Part shown: piece by piece, positions 28,407 through 37,329 of the stretch
How positions within the stretch are numbered: position 1 is the stretch's first letter
How the letters are laid out: each line of letters starts with the position of its first letter
Assembly (NCBI RefSeq): GCF_000813745.1
Contig: NZ_JWLC01000013.1
Coordinates: 224,946-288,945, forward strand
Reading direction: 5' to 3'
DNA: 64,000 nucleotides
Source: Leisingera sp. ANG-M1
Lineage (GTDB): Bacteria > Pseudomonadota > Alphaproteobacteria > Rhodobacterales > Rhodobacteraceae
Position numbers and translations under genes: made by a program
Notes under the pieces: generated by a model
Told to the model about the DNA's origin: nothing
What the model saw: only the letters and a program-made list of their open reading frames with translations
Databases searched by the model: none

Positions 28407-28719
28407 GGCATTGTCCTCCTAAAGTCAGGTTTTCGTGTTTGGTTGTTGTCGTTGCCTGGCGGCTTTCGAGTCGCCTCGAACGCTACCTAGGTGCTCTGGA
28501 GCCACGTTACAGCCCCTCAGCCGGGATACCACCCGGATTCTGCAATTTCCTTGTTCGGCAAATGCTTGCAAGTGCTGCAACGGGAGCGTTGACAGTACCG
28601 CCCATAATTTGATCAAATTATGCTGCCAAAGCCTCTTGCCCCCTTTCCGGCCTGGTGACACAGTGGCCGCCAAACCGGCGGAATGGCCGGGAAAGAACAT
28701 CTGAAATGGGAGTCCCCAG
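28407..28719. promoter_or_regulatory. Divergent peroxiredoxin/aldehyde dehydrogenase control region
   Basis: The 313-bp region has no gene and should hold both promoters. On the plus strand TTGACA at 28589-28594 is a good -35 hexamer, and just downstream is a perfect 20-bp palindrome at 28603-28622, listed separately. No regulator gene is adjacent. Confidence 0.45.
28603..28622. promoter_or_regulatory. 20-bp perfect palindrome, candidate operator
   Basis: CATAATTTGA followed at once by its reverse complement TCAAATTATG. It is A/T-rich in otherwise high-GC DNA, begins 8 bases after a TTGACA hexamer and ends 97 bases before the aldehyde dehydrogenase start. This placement suits a dimeric repressor or activator. 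The binding protein is unknown. Confidence 0.6.
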
Positions 28720-30159
28720 ATGATCGAGAAACGCGACTTTTACATCAACGGCCAGTGGGTTGCCCCCTCGGCTGCCAATGACTTCGAAGTGATCAATCCC
28801 TCGACCGAAGACCCCTGCGCAGTGATTTCGCTGGGCTCTGAAGCCGACACCAACGCAGCTGTGGCAGCGGCCAAAGCGGCGCTGCCGGGCTGGATGGCTA
28901 CTCCGGTGGCAGAGCGCATCGTGCTGGTGGAAAAGCTGATTGATGTTTACGAGTCCCGCGCTGAGGATCTGGCCCAGGCGATGTCGCTGGAGATGGGCGC
29001 GCCGATCGACATGTCCCGGGCCTCTCAGGTCGGTGCGGGCAGCTGGCACCTGCGCAACTTCATCACCGCGGCCAAGGAGTTCGACTTCGATGCGCCGCTG
29101 AACGAGCGCAGCCCAAACGACCGTATCATCCACGAAGCGGTTGGCGTCTGCGCCCTGATCACGCCATGGAACTGGCCGATGAACCAGGTGACCCTGAAGG
29201 TCGGCGCGGCGGCGGTGGCCGGCTGCACCATGGTGCTGAAGCCCTCGGAGCAAAGCCCGCTGAATGCGATGATTTTTGCTGAGCTGATGGACGAGGCCGG
29301 CTTCCCGGCAGGTGTCTTCAATTTGGTGAATGGTGACGGTCCGGGCGTCGGCTCGCAGCTGACCACGCACCCGGATGTGGACATGATCTCCTTCACCGGC
29401 TCCACCCGTGCGGGCATCGCGATCACCCAGGCCGCGGCGCCGACCCTGAAAAAGGTCGACCTGGAGCTGGGCGGCAAAGGCGCCAATGTGATTTTCGAGG
29501 ATGCCGACGAAAAGGCTGTCAAACGCGGCGTGCTGCACATGATGCAGAACACCGGCCAGAGCTGCAACGCGCCGTCGCGGATGCTGGTGCAGCGGAGCAT
29601 CTATGACCGCGTGGTTGCCGAAGCTGCGGAAGTGGCCGCCAAGGTCGAGGTTGGCCCGGCAAGCAAGGAAGGCCGCCATATCGGCCCGGTGGTGAATGAG
29701 CTGCAGTGGAGCAAGATCCAGGATCTGATCCAGAAGGGCATCGACGAAGGCGCCAAACTGGTGGCAGGCGGCACCGGCCGCCCGGACGGGCTGAACAAGG
29801 GTTACTATGTGAAGCCCACTGTCTTCGCCGATGTGAACAACCAGATGACCATCGCCCGCGAAGAGATCTTTGGCCCGGTTTTGTCGATCATCCCGTTTGA
29901 AACCGAAGAGGATGCGATCGAGATTTCCAACGACACGCCTTATGGTCTGACAAATTACGTTCAGACCCAGGACGGCGCCCGCGCCAACCGCATGGCCCGC
30001 GCGCTGCGCTCGGGGATGGTGGAGATGAATGGCAAATCGCGCTCGGCCGGCTCGCCCTTTGGCGGCATGAAACAGTCCGGTAAGGGCCGCGAGGGCGGCA
30101 AATGGGGGATCGAGGACTTTCTGGAAGTGAAAGCTGTCGGCGGCTGGGCGGCCGAGTAA
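28720..30159 (+). CDS. Aldehyde dehydrogenase family protein
   Basis: A 479-residue NAD(P)+-dependent aldehyde dehydrogenase. The general base Glu249 is in LELGGKG and the nucleophile Cys282 in NTGQSCNAP; the NAD-binding PWNWPMNQV and FTGSTRAG motifs are intact. It is of standard single-domain length and unrelated in architecture to the two-domain ALDH at 38.7 kb. The substrate aldehyde cannot be inferred. A strong operator-like palindrome lies upstream and an intrinsic terminator follows. Confidence 0.94.
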   Translation: MIEKRDFYINGQWVAPSAANDFEVINPSTEDPCAVISLGSEADTNAAVAAAKAALPGWMATPVAERIVLVEKLIDVYESRAEDLAQAMSLEMGAPIDMSRASQVGAGSWHLRNFITAAKEFDFDAPLNERSPNDRIIHEAVGVCALITPWNWPMNQVTLKVGAAAVAGCTMVLKPSEQSPLNAMIFAELMDEAGFPAGVFNLVNGDGPGVGSQLTTHPDVDMISFTGSTRAGIAITQAAAPTLKKVDLELGGKGANVIFEDADEKAVKRGVLHMMQNTGQSCNAPSRMLVQRSIYDRVVAEAAEVAAKVEVGPASKEGRHIGPVVNELQWSKIQDLIQKGIDEGAKLVAGGTGRPDGLNKGYYVKPTVFADVNNQMTIAREEIFGPVLSIIPFETEEDAIEISNDTPYGLTNYVQTQDGARANRMARALRSGMVEMNGKSRSAGSPFGGMKQSGKGREGGKWGIEDFLEVKAVGGWAAE

Positions 30160-30182
30160 GTTTCCTGACAGAGTAATTGAGG

Positions 30183-30213
30183 AAGCCGCCTCTTTGGGGC
30201 GGCTTTCTTTGTT
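30183..30213 (+). terminator. Aldehyde dehydrogenase terminator
   Basis: AAGCCGCC (30183-30190) pairs with GGCGGCTT (30198-30205) across a 7-base loop and is followed by TCTTTGTT. It lies 23 bases after the stop codon. Confidence 0.85.
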
Positions 30214-30350
30214 GTGCTGCTGGATGCCAGCCCCGGTAGGTGCTCCCGCGCCTGCAAGCCGCCCGGCTGCGCTGGAAAACTTGCCGTCTTTGGCGTGGCC
30301 CGTGCTGCGCACAGGCACAGGGCCGATGGCGGGGGCTTGAACGGCCAGCG

Positions 30351-30644
30351 TTAGAAATAGGCTCTAATCAGGCAAATTGCGGCGATTCCTGCGCCCATGG
30401 TCAGCGGCAGGCTGCGGGTCGCCAAGGCTACGGCCAGGGATAGGGCGCCTGCCGCCCATTCCTGCGGACCGCCTTGCATCAGCAAGTAGGTGACCAGCGA
30501 CAGGATCAGGCAGCCGGGCAAAGCACGCAGGCCGCGGGCCCAGGGGCCGTGTTCGGGCAGTCGGCGGCCTAGGAGGTAGCCGGAGAGGCGGACTGCAAAA
30601 GTCGCTGCAGCCAGGCCCAGAATCAGGGTCCAGGTCTCAGTCAT
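30351..30644 (-). CDS. azlD: AzlD-like branched-chain amino acid exporter, small subunit
   Basis: A 97-residue protein with about four hydrophobic segments, matching the AzlD family. With AzlC it exports branched-chain amino acids or related compounds. The start at 30644 (MTETWTL) overlaps the azlC stop region by 8 bases, indicating coupling. The frame can be extended six codons upstream, but the overlap start is the more likely. Confidence 0.88.
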   Translation of the reverse strand: MTETWTLILGLAAATFAVRLSGYLLGRRLPEHGPWARGLRALPGCLILSLVTYLLMQGGPQEWAAGALSLAVALATRSLPLTMGAGIAAICLIRAYF

Positions 30645-31347
30645 TGCCCAGCACTCCGGCAAGGGCGGCCCCGGCCAGGCCGCCCATGATCAGCGTCCAG
30701 GTGGGGTCCAGCGGGGTCAGCAGGCCGGTCAGCAATACTGTGGCCACGGCGCCGGCCCAGGGCAGCAGCGAGGCCCCTCCGCCCCACAGCGAGCGCAGGA
30801 TGGCGATGAAAGCAGCGGTGAATGCGAAATCCATGCCAAGGGCGCGCGGCTCCGGCACAGCGGTCGCAAAGCCGGCGCCTGCCATGGTGGCCAGCACCCA
30901 AACAGCAACCAGCGCCAGCCCGCCGCTCACCATGTACCAGTATCCGGCGCGTCGGCCGCTGGCGCGGGCGGCGTGCATCAGCGCCCAGTTCTCGTCCGAA
31001 GCAACATGAAGACCAAGCAGCACCTGCCACCAGGGCCGCCCTGCGAGCTCCGCGCGCAGCGACGCAGTGATCAGCAGCAGCCGCAGGTTCAGCGCCAGTC
31101 CGGCCAGCACGGCGGCTCCGGCGCCAGCGCCTGCCAGCAGGCGTTCGACTGCAATGATCTGGGCAGAGCCGGCAAAAACGATGGTGCCCATCACTCCGGT
31201 TTGCAGCGTGCCCATCTGCGCCTGTGCGGCCAAGAGCCCGAACGCCAGCCCGTAAACACCGACCCCTGCTGCCAAGGGCAGGATGTCCCGCAACCCGGTT
31301 GCCAGTTCGTTACGGGGCGACGGCGGGGCAAGATCTTGCATAGTCAT
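30637..31347 (-). CDS. azlC: AzlC family branched-chain amino acid exporter, large subunit
   Basis: A 236-residue integral membrane protein of the AzlC/LIV-E family. Diagnostic segments are LPLAAGVGVYGLAFGLLAAQ, FAGSAQIIAVERLLA, and LNLRLLLITASL. The start at 31347 (MTMQDLAPP) is preceded by AGAGGAG at suitable spacing; a 28-residue upstream extension would run into the regulator's promoter and is rejected. The divergent XRE-cupin gene is the probable regulator. Confidence 0.92.
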   Translation of the reverse strand: MTMQDLAPPSPRNELATGLRDILPLAAGVGVYGLAFGLLAAQAQMGTLQTGVMGTIVFAGSAQIIAVERLLAGAGAGAAVLAGLALNLRLLLITASLRAELAGRPWWQVLLGLHVASDENWALMHAARASGRRAGYWYMVSGGLALVAVWVLATMAGAGFATAVPEPRALGMDFAFTAAFIAILRSLWGGGASLLPWAGAVATVLLTGLLTPLDPTWTLIMGGLAGAALAGVLGND

Positions 31348-31388
31348 CGGCGAGCTCCTCTGGAGACGAATCCGCCGCTCGGATATAC

Positions 31389-31438
31389 CGAACGCAAGAA
31401 CTGCATATCGAACACCCCATGCGTTCGTCAAGTCGAAC
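31389..31438. promoter_or_regulatory. Repeated CGAAC sites between azlC and its regulator
   Basis: CGAACGC (31389-31395) is matched by its inverse GCGTTCG (31421-31427), and CGAACA occurs again at 31409-31414 and 31434-31439. ATAT tracts precede two of the copies. The cluster fills the divergent promoter region and is a candidate operator for the XRE-cupin protein. Confidence 0.4.
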
Positions 31439-31458
31439 AGTAGGATGAAATACTGAAC

Positions 31459-32007
31459 ATGTCAGCGCCCCATCAAATGATCGCTGCCGCCATCCAGCGC
31501 GAACGCAGCCGTGCGGGGAAGTCTCTTACGGCGCTCGCAGCCGAAGCAGGCATTGCCAAATCGACCCTGTCGCAGCTGGAAGCCGGCAATGGAAACCCCA
31601 GTGTAGAGACGCTTTGGGCACTGGCCGCAGCCCTGGATGTGCCTCTTAGCCTGTTGTTTGAAACTGAGGCGCCGGCGACCAAACTGGTCCGTGCCGGGGA
31701 AGGCGACGTGCTGGAATCGGAACAATCGGATTTCAGTGCGGTGCTGCTGTCCCGCTGCCCGCCCCATGTGCGCCGGGATGTCTACCGGGTAGTGATGCAG
31801 CCGGGGGAAGTCCGCCGCGCCCAGCCGCACCCGCGCGGCACAGTAGAGCATATGCTGGTCTGTGCCGGGCAGATGCGTGTCGGGCCCTTAGGGCAGGAGG
31901 AAGTGCTGCTGGCAGGTGACTACTACAGCTATCCGGGCGACCACCCGCACAGCTATGAGGCGCTGGAGCCGGACACGCTGTTCATGATGGTAATGGAAGC
32001 GCCGTGA
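31459..32007 (+). CDS. XRE-cupin transcriptional regulator
   Basis: A 182-residue regulator with an N-terminal helix-turn-helix of the XRE type (about residues 8-65, KSLTALAAEAGIAKSTLSQLEAGNGNPSVETLWALAAAL) and a C-terminal cupin fold (about 105-175) that probably binds a small effector. It is divergent from azlCD, the classic placement of a local regulator of amino acid export. Confidence 0.92.
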   Translation: MSAPHQMIAAAIQRERSRAGKSLTALAAEAGIAKSTLSQLEAGNGNPSVETLWALAAALDVPLSLLFETEAPATKLVRAGEGDVLESEQSDFSAVLLSRCPPHVRRDVYRVVMQPGEVRRAQPHPRGTVEHMLVCAGQMRVGPLGQEEVLLAGDYYSYPGDHPHSYEALEPDTLFMMVMEAP

Positions 32008-32014
32008 TAAGGCT

Positions 32015-32668
32015 CTAAAAAGACGGTTTGACCCGAAATTTCAGAGATTCGCCGCTGTCCGGGTGTTTGATTCGCAGCTCCTCGGAGTGCAGCATCAGCC
32101 GCGGGTGCTCCAAAGCAGCGCCAGACGCATAGAGCGGATCGCCTAGGATCGGATGGCCGAGCGATAGCATATGCACCCGCAGCTGATGCGAGCGCCCTGT
32201 CTTGGGTGTCAGCCGCACCCGCGTGGCGTCGTCTTCGTATTTCATCACCCGCCAGTTGGTGACTGCGGGCTTGCCGGTCTCATGGCAGACCATCTGCTTG
32301 GGACGGTTTGGCCAATCGACAATCAGCGGCAGGTCCACGGTGCCGCTCCTCGGCTCCAGCCTGCCTGCGACCCGCGCCAAATAGGCCTTTTTCGTGGTGC
32401 GTTTCTCAAATTGCATCGACAGATGCCGCTGTGCGTGCGGGGTAAGGGCGAACACCATCACTCCGGACGTATCCCTGTCCAGCCGGTGCACCAGCAGCGC
32501 CTCGGGGAACACGGCCTGAATCCGGCTGATCAGGCAATCGGCCAGATGCGCGCCGCGGCCAGGCACCGATAATAGCCCGGCAGGCTTGTTGACCGCCAGG
32601 ATTTCGGCATCGTGGTGCAGGATCTCCAGAGGATCTTGCGGCGGGGTGTATTCGCTTGAAACAGCCAT
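32015..32668 (-). CDS. RluA-family pseudouridine synthase
   Basis: A 217-residue pseudouridine synthase. The catalytic Asp64 lies in LVHRLDRDTSGVMV; VNKPAGLLSVPG and GRSHQLRVHM are the other family motifs. No S4 RNA-binding domain is present, so it is closest to the short RluA/TruC-like group acting on rRNA or tRNA. The start at 32668 is chosen because the protein is then of family length; the frame remains open far upstream, across truB on the other strand, without family similarity. Its target cannot be assigned. Confidence 0.9.
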   Translation of the reverse strand: MAVSSEYTPPQDPLEILHHDAEILAVNKPAGLLSVPGRGAHLADCLISRIQAVFPEALLVHRLDRDTSGVMVFALTPHAQRHLSMQFEKRTTKKAYLARVAGRLEPRSGTVDLPLIVDWPNRPKQMVCHETGKPAVTNWRVMKYEDDATRVRLTPKTGRSHQLRVHMLSLGHPILGDPLYASGAALEHPRLMLHSEELRIKHPDSGESLKFRVKPSF

Positions 32669-32821
32669 GGGAGCCTGCCTAGCGTCCCGGGCGGGCTGGG
32701 GCAAGCGCAGGACAGTTTCTCCCGCTTCCGGTGCTTTCCTGAAGGCCCTGTCATTTGCTAAATTGACACTGCCTGGGCGATCCGGTAACCGGCGCGCCTC
32801 ACGTGAATTTGGGGTGAAGGC

Positions 32822-33733
32822 ATGGCACGCAAACGCAAAGGGCGCGATATTTCCGGCTGGCTGGTGGTGGATAAGCCCGCAGGGCTGACCTCGACCGCGG
32901 TTGTGAACAAGGTGCGCTGGGCGCTGGATGCCAAGAAGGCCGGCCATGCGGGCACTTTGGACCCGGAGGCGACCGGCGTGCTGGCCGTTGCACTGGGCGA
33001 GGCGACCAAGACTGTTCCCTATATCACGGACGCGTTGAAGGCTTATACCTTTACCGTGCGGCTGGGCCAGGCAACCAATACCGACGATGCCGAGGGCGAG
33101 GTGATTGCCGAGAGCGATGTGCGCCCCGCGGACGAGAAGATCAAGGAAGCGCTGCTGCCCTTCCTCGGGGAAATCATGCAGGTGCCGCCCAAGTTTTCGG
33201 CTGTAAAGATTGACGGCCAGCGGGCCTATAAGCTGGCGCGTGAAGGCGAGGATGTGCAGATCGAGGCCCGCCCGCTGTGGGTCGAAGAACTGATCCTGCT
33301 GGACCGCCCCGACACAGATCACGTGGTGCTGGAAATGACCTGCGGCAAGGGAGGCTATGTGCGCTCGATTGCTCGCGACCTGGGCGCCGCGCTGGGCTGC
33401 CACGGTCATGTCAAAGAGCTTCGCCGGATCTGGTCCGGCCCGTTCGACGCCGAGGAAGGCGTATCGCTGGAACTGGTCGAGGAACTGGCGAAATCCACAG
33501 AGCTGGACCAGTATCTGCGACCGCTTGAGGAAGGACTGGCAGATCTGCCCGAGCTGAAATGCACCCTGCAGGGCGCAGTGCGGCTGCGCAATGGCAACCC
33601 CGGCATGGTGATGGCCGCTGATGTAGAATACGGCGACGAAGCCTGGGCCTCGCTGGATGGCAAGGCTGTGGCGGTTGGTATCTATAAATCGGGCGAGCTG
33701 CACCCAAGCCGGGTGTTTGTGCAGCCGGAATGA
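32822..33733 (+). CDS. truB: tRNA pseudouridine-55 synthase
   Basis: A 303-residue enzyme that makes pseudouridine 55 in the T loop of tRNAs. The catalytic Asp47 is in [29 protein letters not shown] and [16 protein letters not shown] are family motifs. In many bacteria truB is sandwiched between rbfA and rpsO. Here rpsO lies 3.2 kb downstream, separated by two RTX-like genes and a DUF1643 gene. Confidence 0.97.
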   Translation: MARKRKGRDISGWLVVDKPAGLTSTAVVNKVRWALDAKKAGHAGTLDPEATGVLAVALGEATKTVPYITDALKAYTFTVRLGQATNTDDAEGEVIAESDVRPADEKIKEALLPFLGEIMQVPPKFSAVKIDGQRAYKLAREGEDVQIEARPLWVEELILLDRPDTDHVVLEMTCGKGGYVRSIARDLGAALGCHGHVKELRRIWSGPFDAEEGVSLELVEELAKSTELDQYLRPLEEGLADLPELKCTLQGAVRLRNGNPGMVMAADVEYGDEAWASLDGKAVAVGIYKSGELHPSRVFVQPE

Positions 33734-33812
33734 CCTCGGACCGCCGACTGCGGTGGTCTCCTAAAAGCAAGCACCGCTGATGCCTGCAGCCCAGGGCTGT
33801 TCTGTGTGCCTG

Positions 33813-35066
33813 TTAGGCCGGCGTGGCGTCGTAGTTGTCTCCGAGTACCGACTGGTCCTGGTGCGCCGTCAGAATGATGCTGGCAGCATTGCCGTCCGCG
33901 GCGCTGATCGTGTTCCCTGAGGCATCCCGCCAGCGGTCTTCGTCCGTTGAATAATCATCGTGGAAGGCGACGCTGATTCCCGACTGATCGCCGGGCAATG
34001 TTGCGACGGCAACGCCATCCATGGTGATTAGCGTGCTATCCTGATCCGCGTCATAAGCGATGCTCAGTCCGGCAATAGCATCCTCGAAGCTGAAACTAGG
34101 CAGGGATCCGAATCCTGCAACAACCGGAAAGCCGATCATCAGATTGTCTTCCGACGGATTGAAATCGGTGATTTCCGCTGCCGCACTGCCTGGTTCATAG
34201 ACATTTGCGAAAGCATGGAAGCTGTCGGCCCCCTCACCGCCGGTGGCGGTGGTGCCTGGCCCGATCCAAAGCGTGTCGTCTCCTGCGCCGCCGTCAAGTA
34301 CATCGCCGTCATCGCCAACTTGGGTCAAGTCGCCAGGGTAGTGGTTGTAAGATTCCGGGAAATGCACTGTGCTGCTGCCGCTGAACAATGTGTCGTTGCC
34401 TTCGCCGCCTGCGAGCGTGTCGGCACCGCCCTCGCCAAAGATCACGTCGTCTCCTGCTGTGCCCGCCAGATTGTCATCGCCATCTGTGCCTCGCTGAGCA
34501 TCAATGATCTGGGGACCGGAATCCGAAGGTGCGTCAAAGGCCACGGTATAGGGCCCGTCATCCAGATGCGCGCCATAAAATTCAACGTCCAAGGTTTGCC
34601 CGTCTTCCAAGGAGAGGTTGTTCAGCGTCAGGACTGTGGTCATGCCCTGGGTTTCGACTAAGCGCAGCCCGGTGCCGTCTTCTGTCTGGTACAGCGCCAC
34701 ATCCTGATGCGTCTCTTCGATCAACAGGCTGTCAGCAGCGGGATCAAAGTCCTCTATGACTGTGCCTGCGCCGCCGCGGCCATCAAGCTGGAACCTATCC
34801 TCACCTTCACCGCCAATGGCGGTATTGCCGGTTCCAAATAGAAGAAGGTCATTGCCGCCCCCGCCATCGAGAGTATCGGCGTCGCCTTCATTCCCATAGA
34901 TATCTTCGCCTTCCTCTGTCCCAGTCAGCAGCTCATCTTCGCCTTTTTCCCCGAATTTGGGGGTTGGTTCGGGGATGACGGCTGTCACCAGCTCCTCGTC
35001 ATCGTCTCCTAAAAGGACGATTCCGGCTGCAGCAATGCCAATCCCGAGAAGCAGTAGCAATTCCAT
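33813..35066 (-). CDS. Membrane-anchored RTX-like calcium-binding protein
   Basis: A 417-residue acidic protein. One hydrophobic helix at residues 2-20 (ending LLGDDDEE) looks like an uncleaved membrane anchor. Two clusters of RTX nonapeptide-like repeats follow (about residues 46-90 and 192-282, for example GGGGNDLLLFG, GEGGADTLAGGEGNDTL and GGAGDDTLW). Each cluster is followed by a beta-rich segment starting DFDPAADSLLI or DFNPSEDNLMI. RTX repeats bind calcium, and proteins of this layout are common in roseobacters with unknown role. No type I secretion genes are nearby. Confidence 0.8.
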   Translation of the reverse strand: MELLLLLGIGIAAAGIVLLGDDDEELVTAVIPEPTPKFGEKGEDELLTGTEEGEDIYGNEGDADTLDGGGGNDLLLFGTGNTAIGGEGEDRFQLDGRGGAGTVIEDFDPAADSLLIEETHQDVALYQTEDGTGLRLVETQGMTTVLTLNNLSLEDGQTLDVEFYGAHLDDGPYTVAFDAPSDSGPQIIDAQRGTDGDDNLAGTAGDDVIFGEGGADTLAGGEGNDTLFSGSSTVHFPESYNHYPGDLTQVGDDGDVLDGGAGDDTLWIGPGTTATGGEGADSFHAFANVYEPGSAAAEITDFNPSEDNLMIGFPVVAGFGSLPSFSFEDAIAGLSIAYDADQDSTLITMDGVAVATLPGDQSGISVAFHDDYSTDEDRWRDASGNTISAADGNAASIILTAHQDQSVLGDNYDATPA

Positions 35067-35198
35067 TTCAAATACCCTGGATGGAATAAATGAGCATTAA
35101 ACACTTGATAGGTGTATCAGCGCCTTCAGGTTTCAGCAATATTCTCTGCAGTGACCAGCAGCATTTGACAGGGCAAACAGCCCTGCTACAGACGGCCT

Positions 35199-35711
35199 AT
35201 GATTACCCGGACCCACACCAAAGGCGACGCGCCTTCGACTGCCGTTTACTCGGATTGCGAAACCTACCGCTACAGCCTGACCCGTGTTTGGAATGCGGAC
35301 GGGGAGCGGGTGATGTTCGTGATGCTGAATCCTTCTACCGCAACCGAAGTGCAGAACGACCCCACCATCGAACGATGCGAGCGCCGGGCCCGCGCCCTTG
35401 GATTCGGCGGTTTCCGTGCCACCAATATCTTTGCCTGCCGCGTCACTGATCCTCGCGAGATGCGGCGGCTGGAGGCACCGGAAGGCCCGGAAAACATGGC
35501 CGTGGTTTTGGAAGGGCTGGAATGGGCTGATATGGTGATTTGTGCTTGGGGCACGCATGGCGAGCACCTGGGACAGGGCGCCCGGGTCGCCAAGGCTTTG
35601 CGGGCCAGGGGCAAGCCGCTCTATCATTTAGGGCTCAGCAAGGCAGGCCACCCCAAGCATCCTTTGTACATTGCCTACAGCCGGCAGCCGGAGAGGTGGC
35701 TGGAAGAGTAA
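35199..35711 (+). CDS. DUF1643 domain protein
   Basis: A 170-residue protein matching DUF1643 by the motifs VMFVMLNPSTATEVQNDPTIERC, FGGFRATNIFACR, WADMVICAWGTHG and HPKHPLYIAYS. The function is unknown. The conserved Asn-Pro-Ser-Thr and Trp-Gly motifs suggest an enzyme or nucleotide-binding protein, but this is only a guess. It lies between two RTX-like genes, divergent from the first. Confidence 0.88.
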   Translation: MITRTHTKGDAPSTAVYSDCETYRYSLTRVWNADGERVMFVMLNPSTATEVQNDPTIERCERRARALGFGGFRATNIFACRVTDPREMRRLEAPEGPENMAVVLEGLEWADMVICAWGTHGEHLGQGARVAKALRARGKPLYHLGLSKAGHPKHPLYIAYSRQPERWLEE

Positions 35712-35817
35712 GCAGTTTCAGCCACCCGTTAACCTGTGTTCTCGTTTTGTTTTGCAAATACTGCTGCGGCGTGGAATCCTGCGGCAGGGTATAAGTGTAC
35801 TGAGGTGTGGGCAGGTT

Positions 35818-36828
35818 ATGTTGTGGCTTGCAAGTGTATTGGGTCTTGTTGCGGTTGGTAGTGCGGTGTTTGTGGAGCCTGGCACTGCTGAGGAGGGCGA
35901 TGCTGGAACGGCGTCTGATCCGGAAACAAATGAAGATGGTTTGGACGGGGGCTATATCGAGCCTGGCGGATCACCTGGGGCTCCGGATTATGAGGCTCCG
36001 GTTGAGACAGTTACCGGCACCGCGGATGCTGACATTCTGGTTGGCAGCAGCGCAGCCGACAGTCTGAGCGGCGGCGGTGGCGACGATCAGATTGGCGGTT
36101 ACGGCGGCAACGATTGGATCGATGGCGGCGGCGGTGCAGATGTCCTGCATGGCGCGGAAGGAGATGACAGCCTGTATGGCAGCAGCGGTGAGGACCTGCT
36201 TCATGGTGAGGACGGCGGCGACCTGCTGCAGGGCGGTGACGGCGCGGACAGCCTCTACGGTCATTTCGGTGACGACACTCTGCAGGGCGGCGCGGATACG
36301 GATGTTCTGCATGGCGGCCGCGGCCAGGATTGGCTGGAAGGCGGTTCCGGAGAGGATTCGCTGCATGGGAATGACGGCAACGACAGCCTTGCGGGGGGCG
36401 CAGGTGAGGATGCGCTGTTCGGCGGCTTTGGCGACGACGTAGTGTCTGGCGCCGGTGACGGGACGGATCAGGATTTTGTGAATGGCGGCGGCGGTGATGA
36501 CACACTAATTGCTGGCGCGGGTGACGTGCTGACCGGGGGCGAGGGCGAAGACCAGTTTATGGCGGGCAGCTGGACCGGAACGTCAGAGGCGGTGCAGCTG
36601 ATGGATTATGATGCCGGGGCGGACCAGCTTGTGCTGGTCTGGGACTTTGCGTCAGGAGATGCGCCGGAGGTCGAGGTGCAGGCAAACCCCGATGCGGAGA
36701 ACGAACAGCTGATCCTGGTGGATGGCGAGCCCGCCCTGCGGCTTTCCGGAGCTGAAGGGCTGACTGCAGCCGATCTGGTACTTATCGACTCTGCTTCGGC
36801 GGCGCAGTCAGGCTTGCTGCCGCAGTAA
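35818..36828 (+). CDS. RTX repeat protein with N-terminal membrane anchor
   Basis: A 336-residue acidic protein (many Asp, Glu and Gly). A hydrophobic helix at residues 2-18 is followed by an acidic linker and about 15-18 nonapeptide repeats of the GGxGxDxLx type (residues 67-247), the calcium-binding parallel beta-roll. A C-terminal domain (about 258-336) begins MDYDAGADQLVLV, like the segment in the other RTX-like protein at 33.8 kb, so the two are paralogues. Many repeats read LHGxxGxDxL, a clear internal duplication pattern. I chose the ATG at 35818; earlier in-frame codons overlap DUF1643. Confidence 0.82.
   Translation: MLWLASVLGLVAVGSAVFVEPGTAEEGDAGTASDPETNEDGLDGGYIEPGGSPGAPDYEAPVETVTGTADADILVGSSAADSLSGGGGDDQIGGYGGNDWIDGGGGADVLHGAEGDDSLYGSSGEDLLHGEDGGDLLQGGDGADSLYGHFGDDTLQGGADTDVLHGGRGQDWLEGGSGEDSLHGNDGNDSLAGGAGEDALFGGFGDDVVSGAGDGTDQDFVNGGGGDDTLIAGAGDVLTGGEGEDQFMAGSWTGTSEAVQLMDYDAGADQLVLVWDFASGDAPEVEVQANPDAENEQLILVDGEPALRLSGAEGLTAADLVLIDSASAAQSGLLPQ
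36016..36558 (+). repeat. Coding tandem repeats (RTX nonapeptides)
   Basis: About 540 bases of imperfect tandem units of 27 bases or multiples, with recurring GGCGGCG and GACGACAG-like words, encode the RTX repeats. Slippage here could change repeat number without breaking the frame. Confidence 0.75.
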
Positions 36829-36979
36829 GCCTGGCAGTCCGCACATATCCTTTGCCTTTGCAGTGGAATCATCTTATACGCCTGCATCCGCTGCGGTCAC
36901 GTGGCGGATTTCTCCATGGGCCTGTGCTGGACGACATCCCGGCCTGCGCCATCCACTCTAACCTATGAAGGAGACCCCG

Positions 36980-37249
36980 ATGTCGATCACTGCTGAAGAA
37001 AAAGCACGCCTGATGAAAGAATTCGCAACCAAAGACGGCGACACCGGTTCCCCGGAAGTCCAGGTTGCAATCCTGACCTCGCGCATCAACACCCTGACTG
37101 AGCACTTCAAAACCCACAAGAAGGACAACCACGGCCGCCGTGGCCTCCTGAAAATGGTTGCTCAGCGCCGCAAGCTGCTGGACTACACCAAAGGCAAGGA
37201 TGAGGCCCGTTACCAGGACCTGATTAAACGCCTGGGCATCCGCCGCTAA
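36980..37249 (+). CDS. rpsO: 30S ribosomal protein S15
   Basis: An 89-residue protein matching S15 end to end ([59 protein letters not shown]). S15 binds the central domain of 16S rRNA. A strong Shine-Dalgarno (AAGGAGA, 36968-36974) selects this ATG. It is transcribed as a single gene here, with its own terminator, and is not next to pnp or truB. Confidence 0.98.
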   Translation: MSITAEEKARLMKEFATKDGDTGSPEVQVAILTSRINTLTEHFKTHKKDNHGRRGLLKMVAQRRKLLDYTKGKDEARYQDLIKRLGIRR

Positions 37250-37272
37250 TCCGCGCTAATCCCGGATTTCTG

Positions 37273-37305
37273 CGCCCGTTCCGAAAGGAGCGGGCGTTTT
37301 CTTTT
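37273..37305 (+). terminator. rpsO intrinsic terminator
   Basis: CGCCCGTTCC (37273-37282) pairs with GGAGCGGGCG (37287-37296, one wobble) over a GAAA tetraloop and is followed by TTTTCTTTT. Confidence 0.92.
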
Positions 37306-37329
37306 GGCACGCCACGTGCCGGCAGCTCT

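Noticed and set aside
36016..36558. Possible CRISPR array or minisatellite
   Set aside because: The repeats are coding, in frame, and encode calcium-binding RTX nonapeptides; there are no unique spacers of constant length.
33813..36828. RTX toxin locus with type I secretion
   Set aside because: No exporter ATPase, membrane fusion protein or activating acyltransferase is nearby, and both proteins have N-terminal membrane helices.
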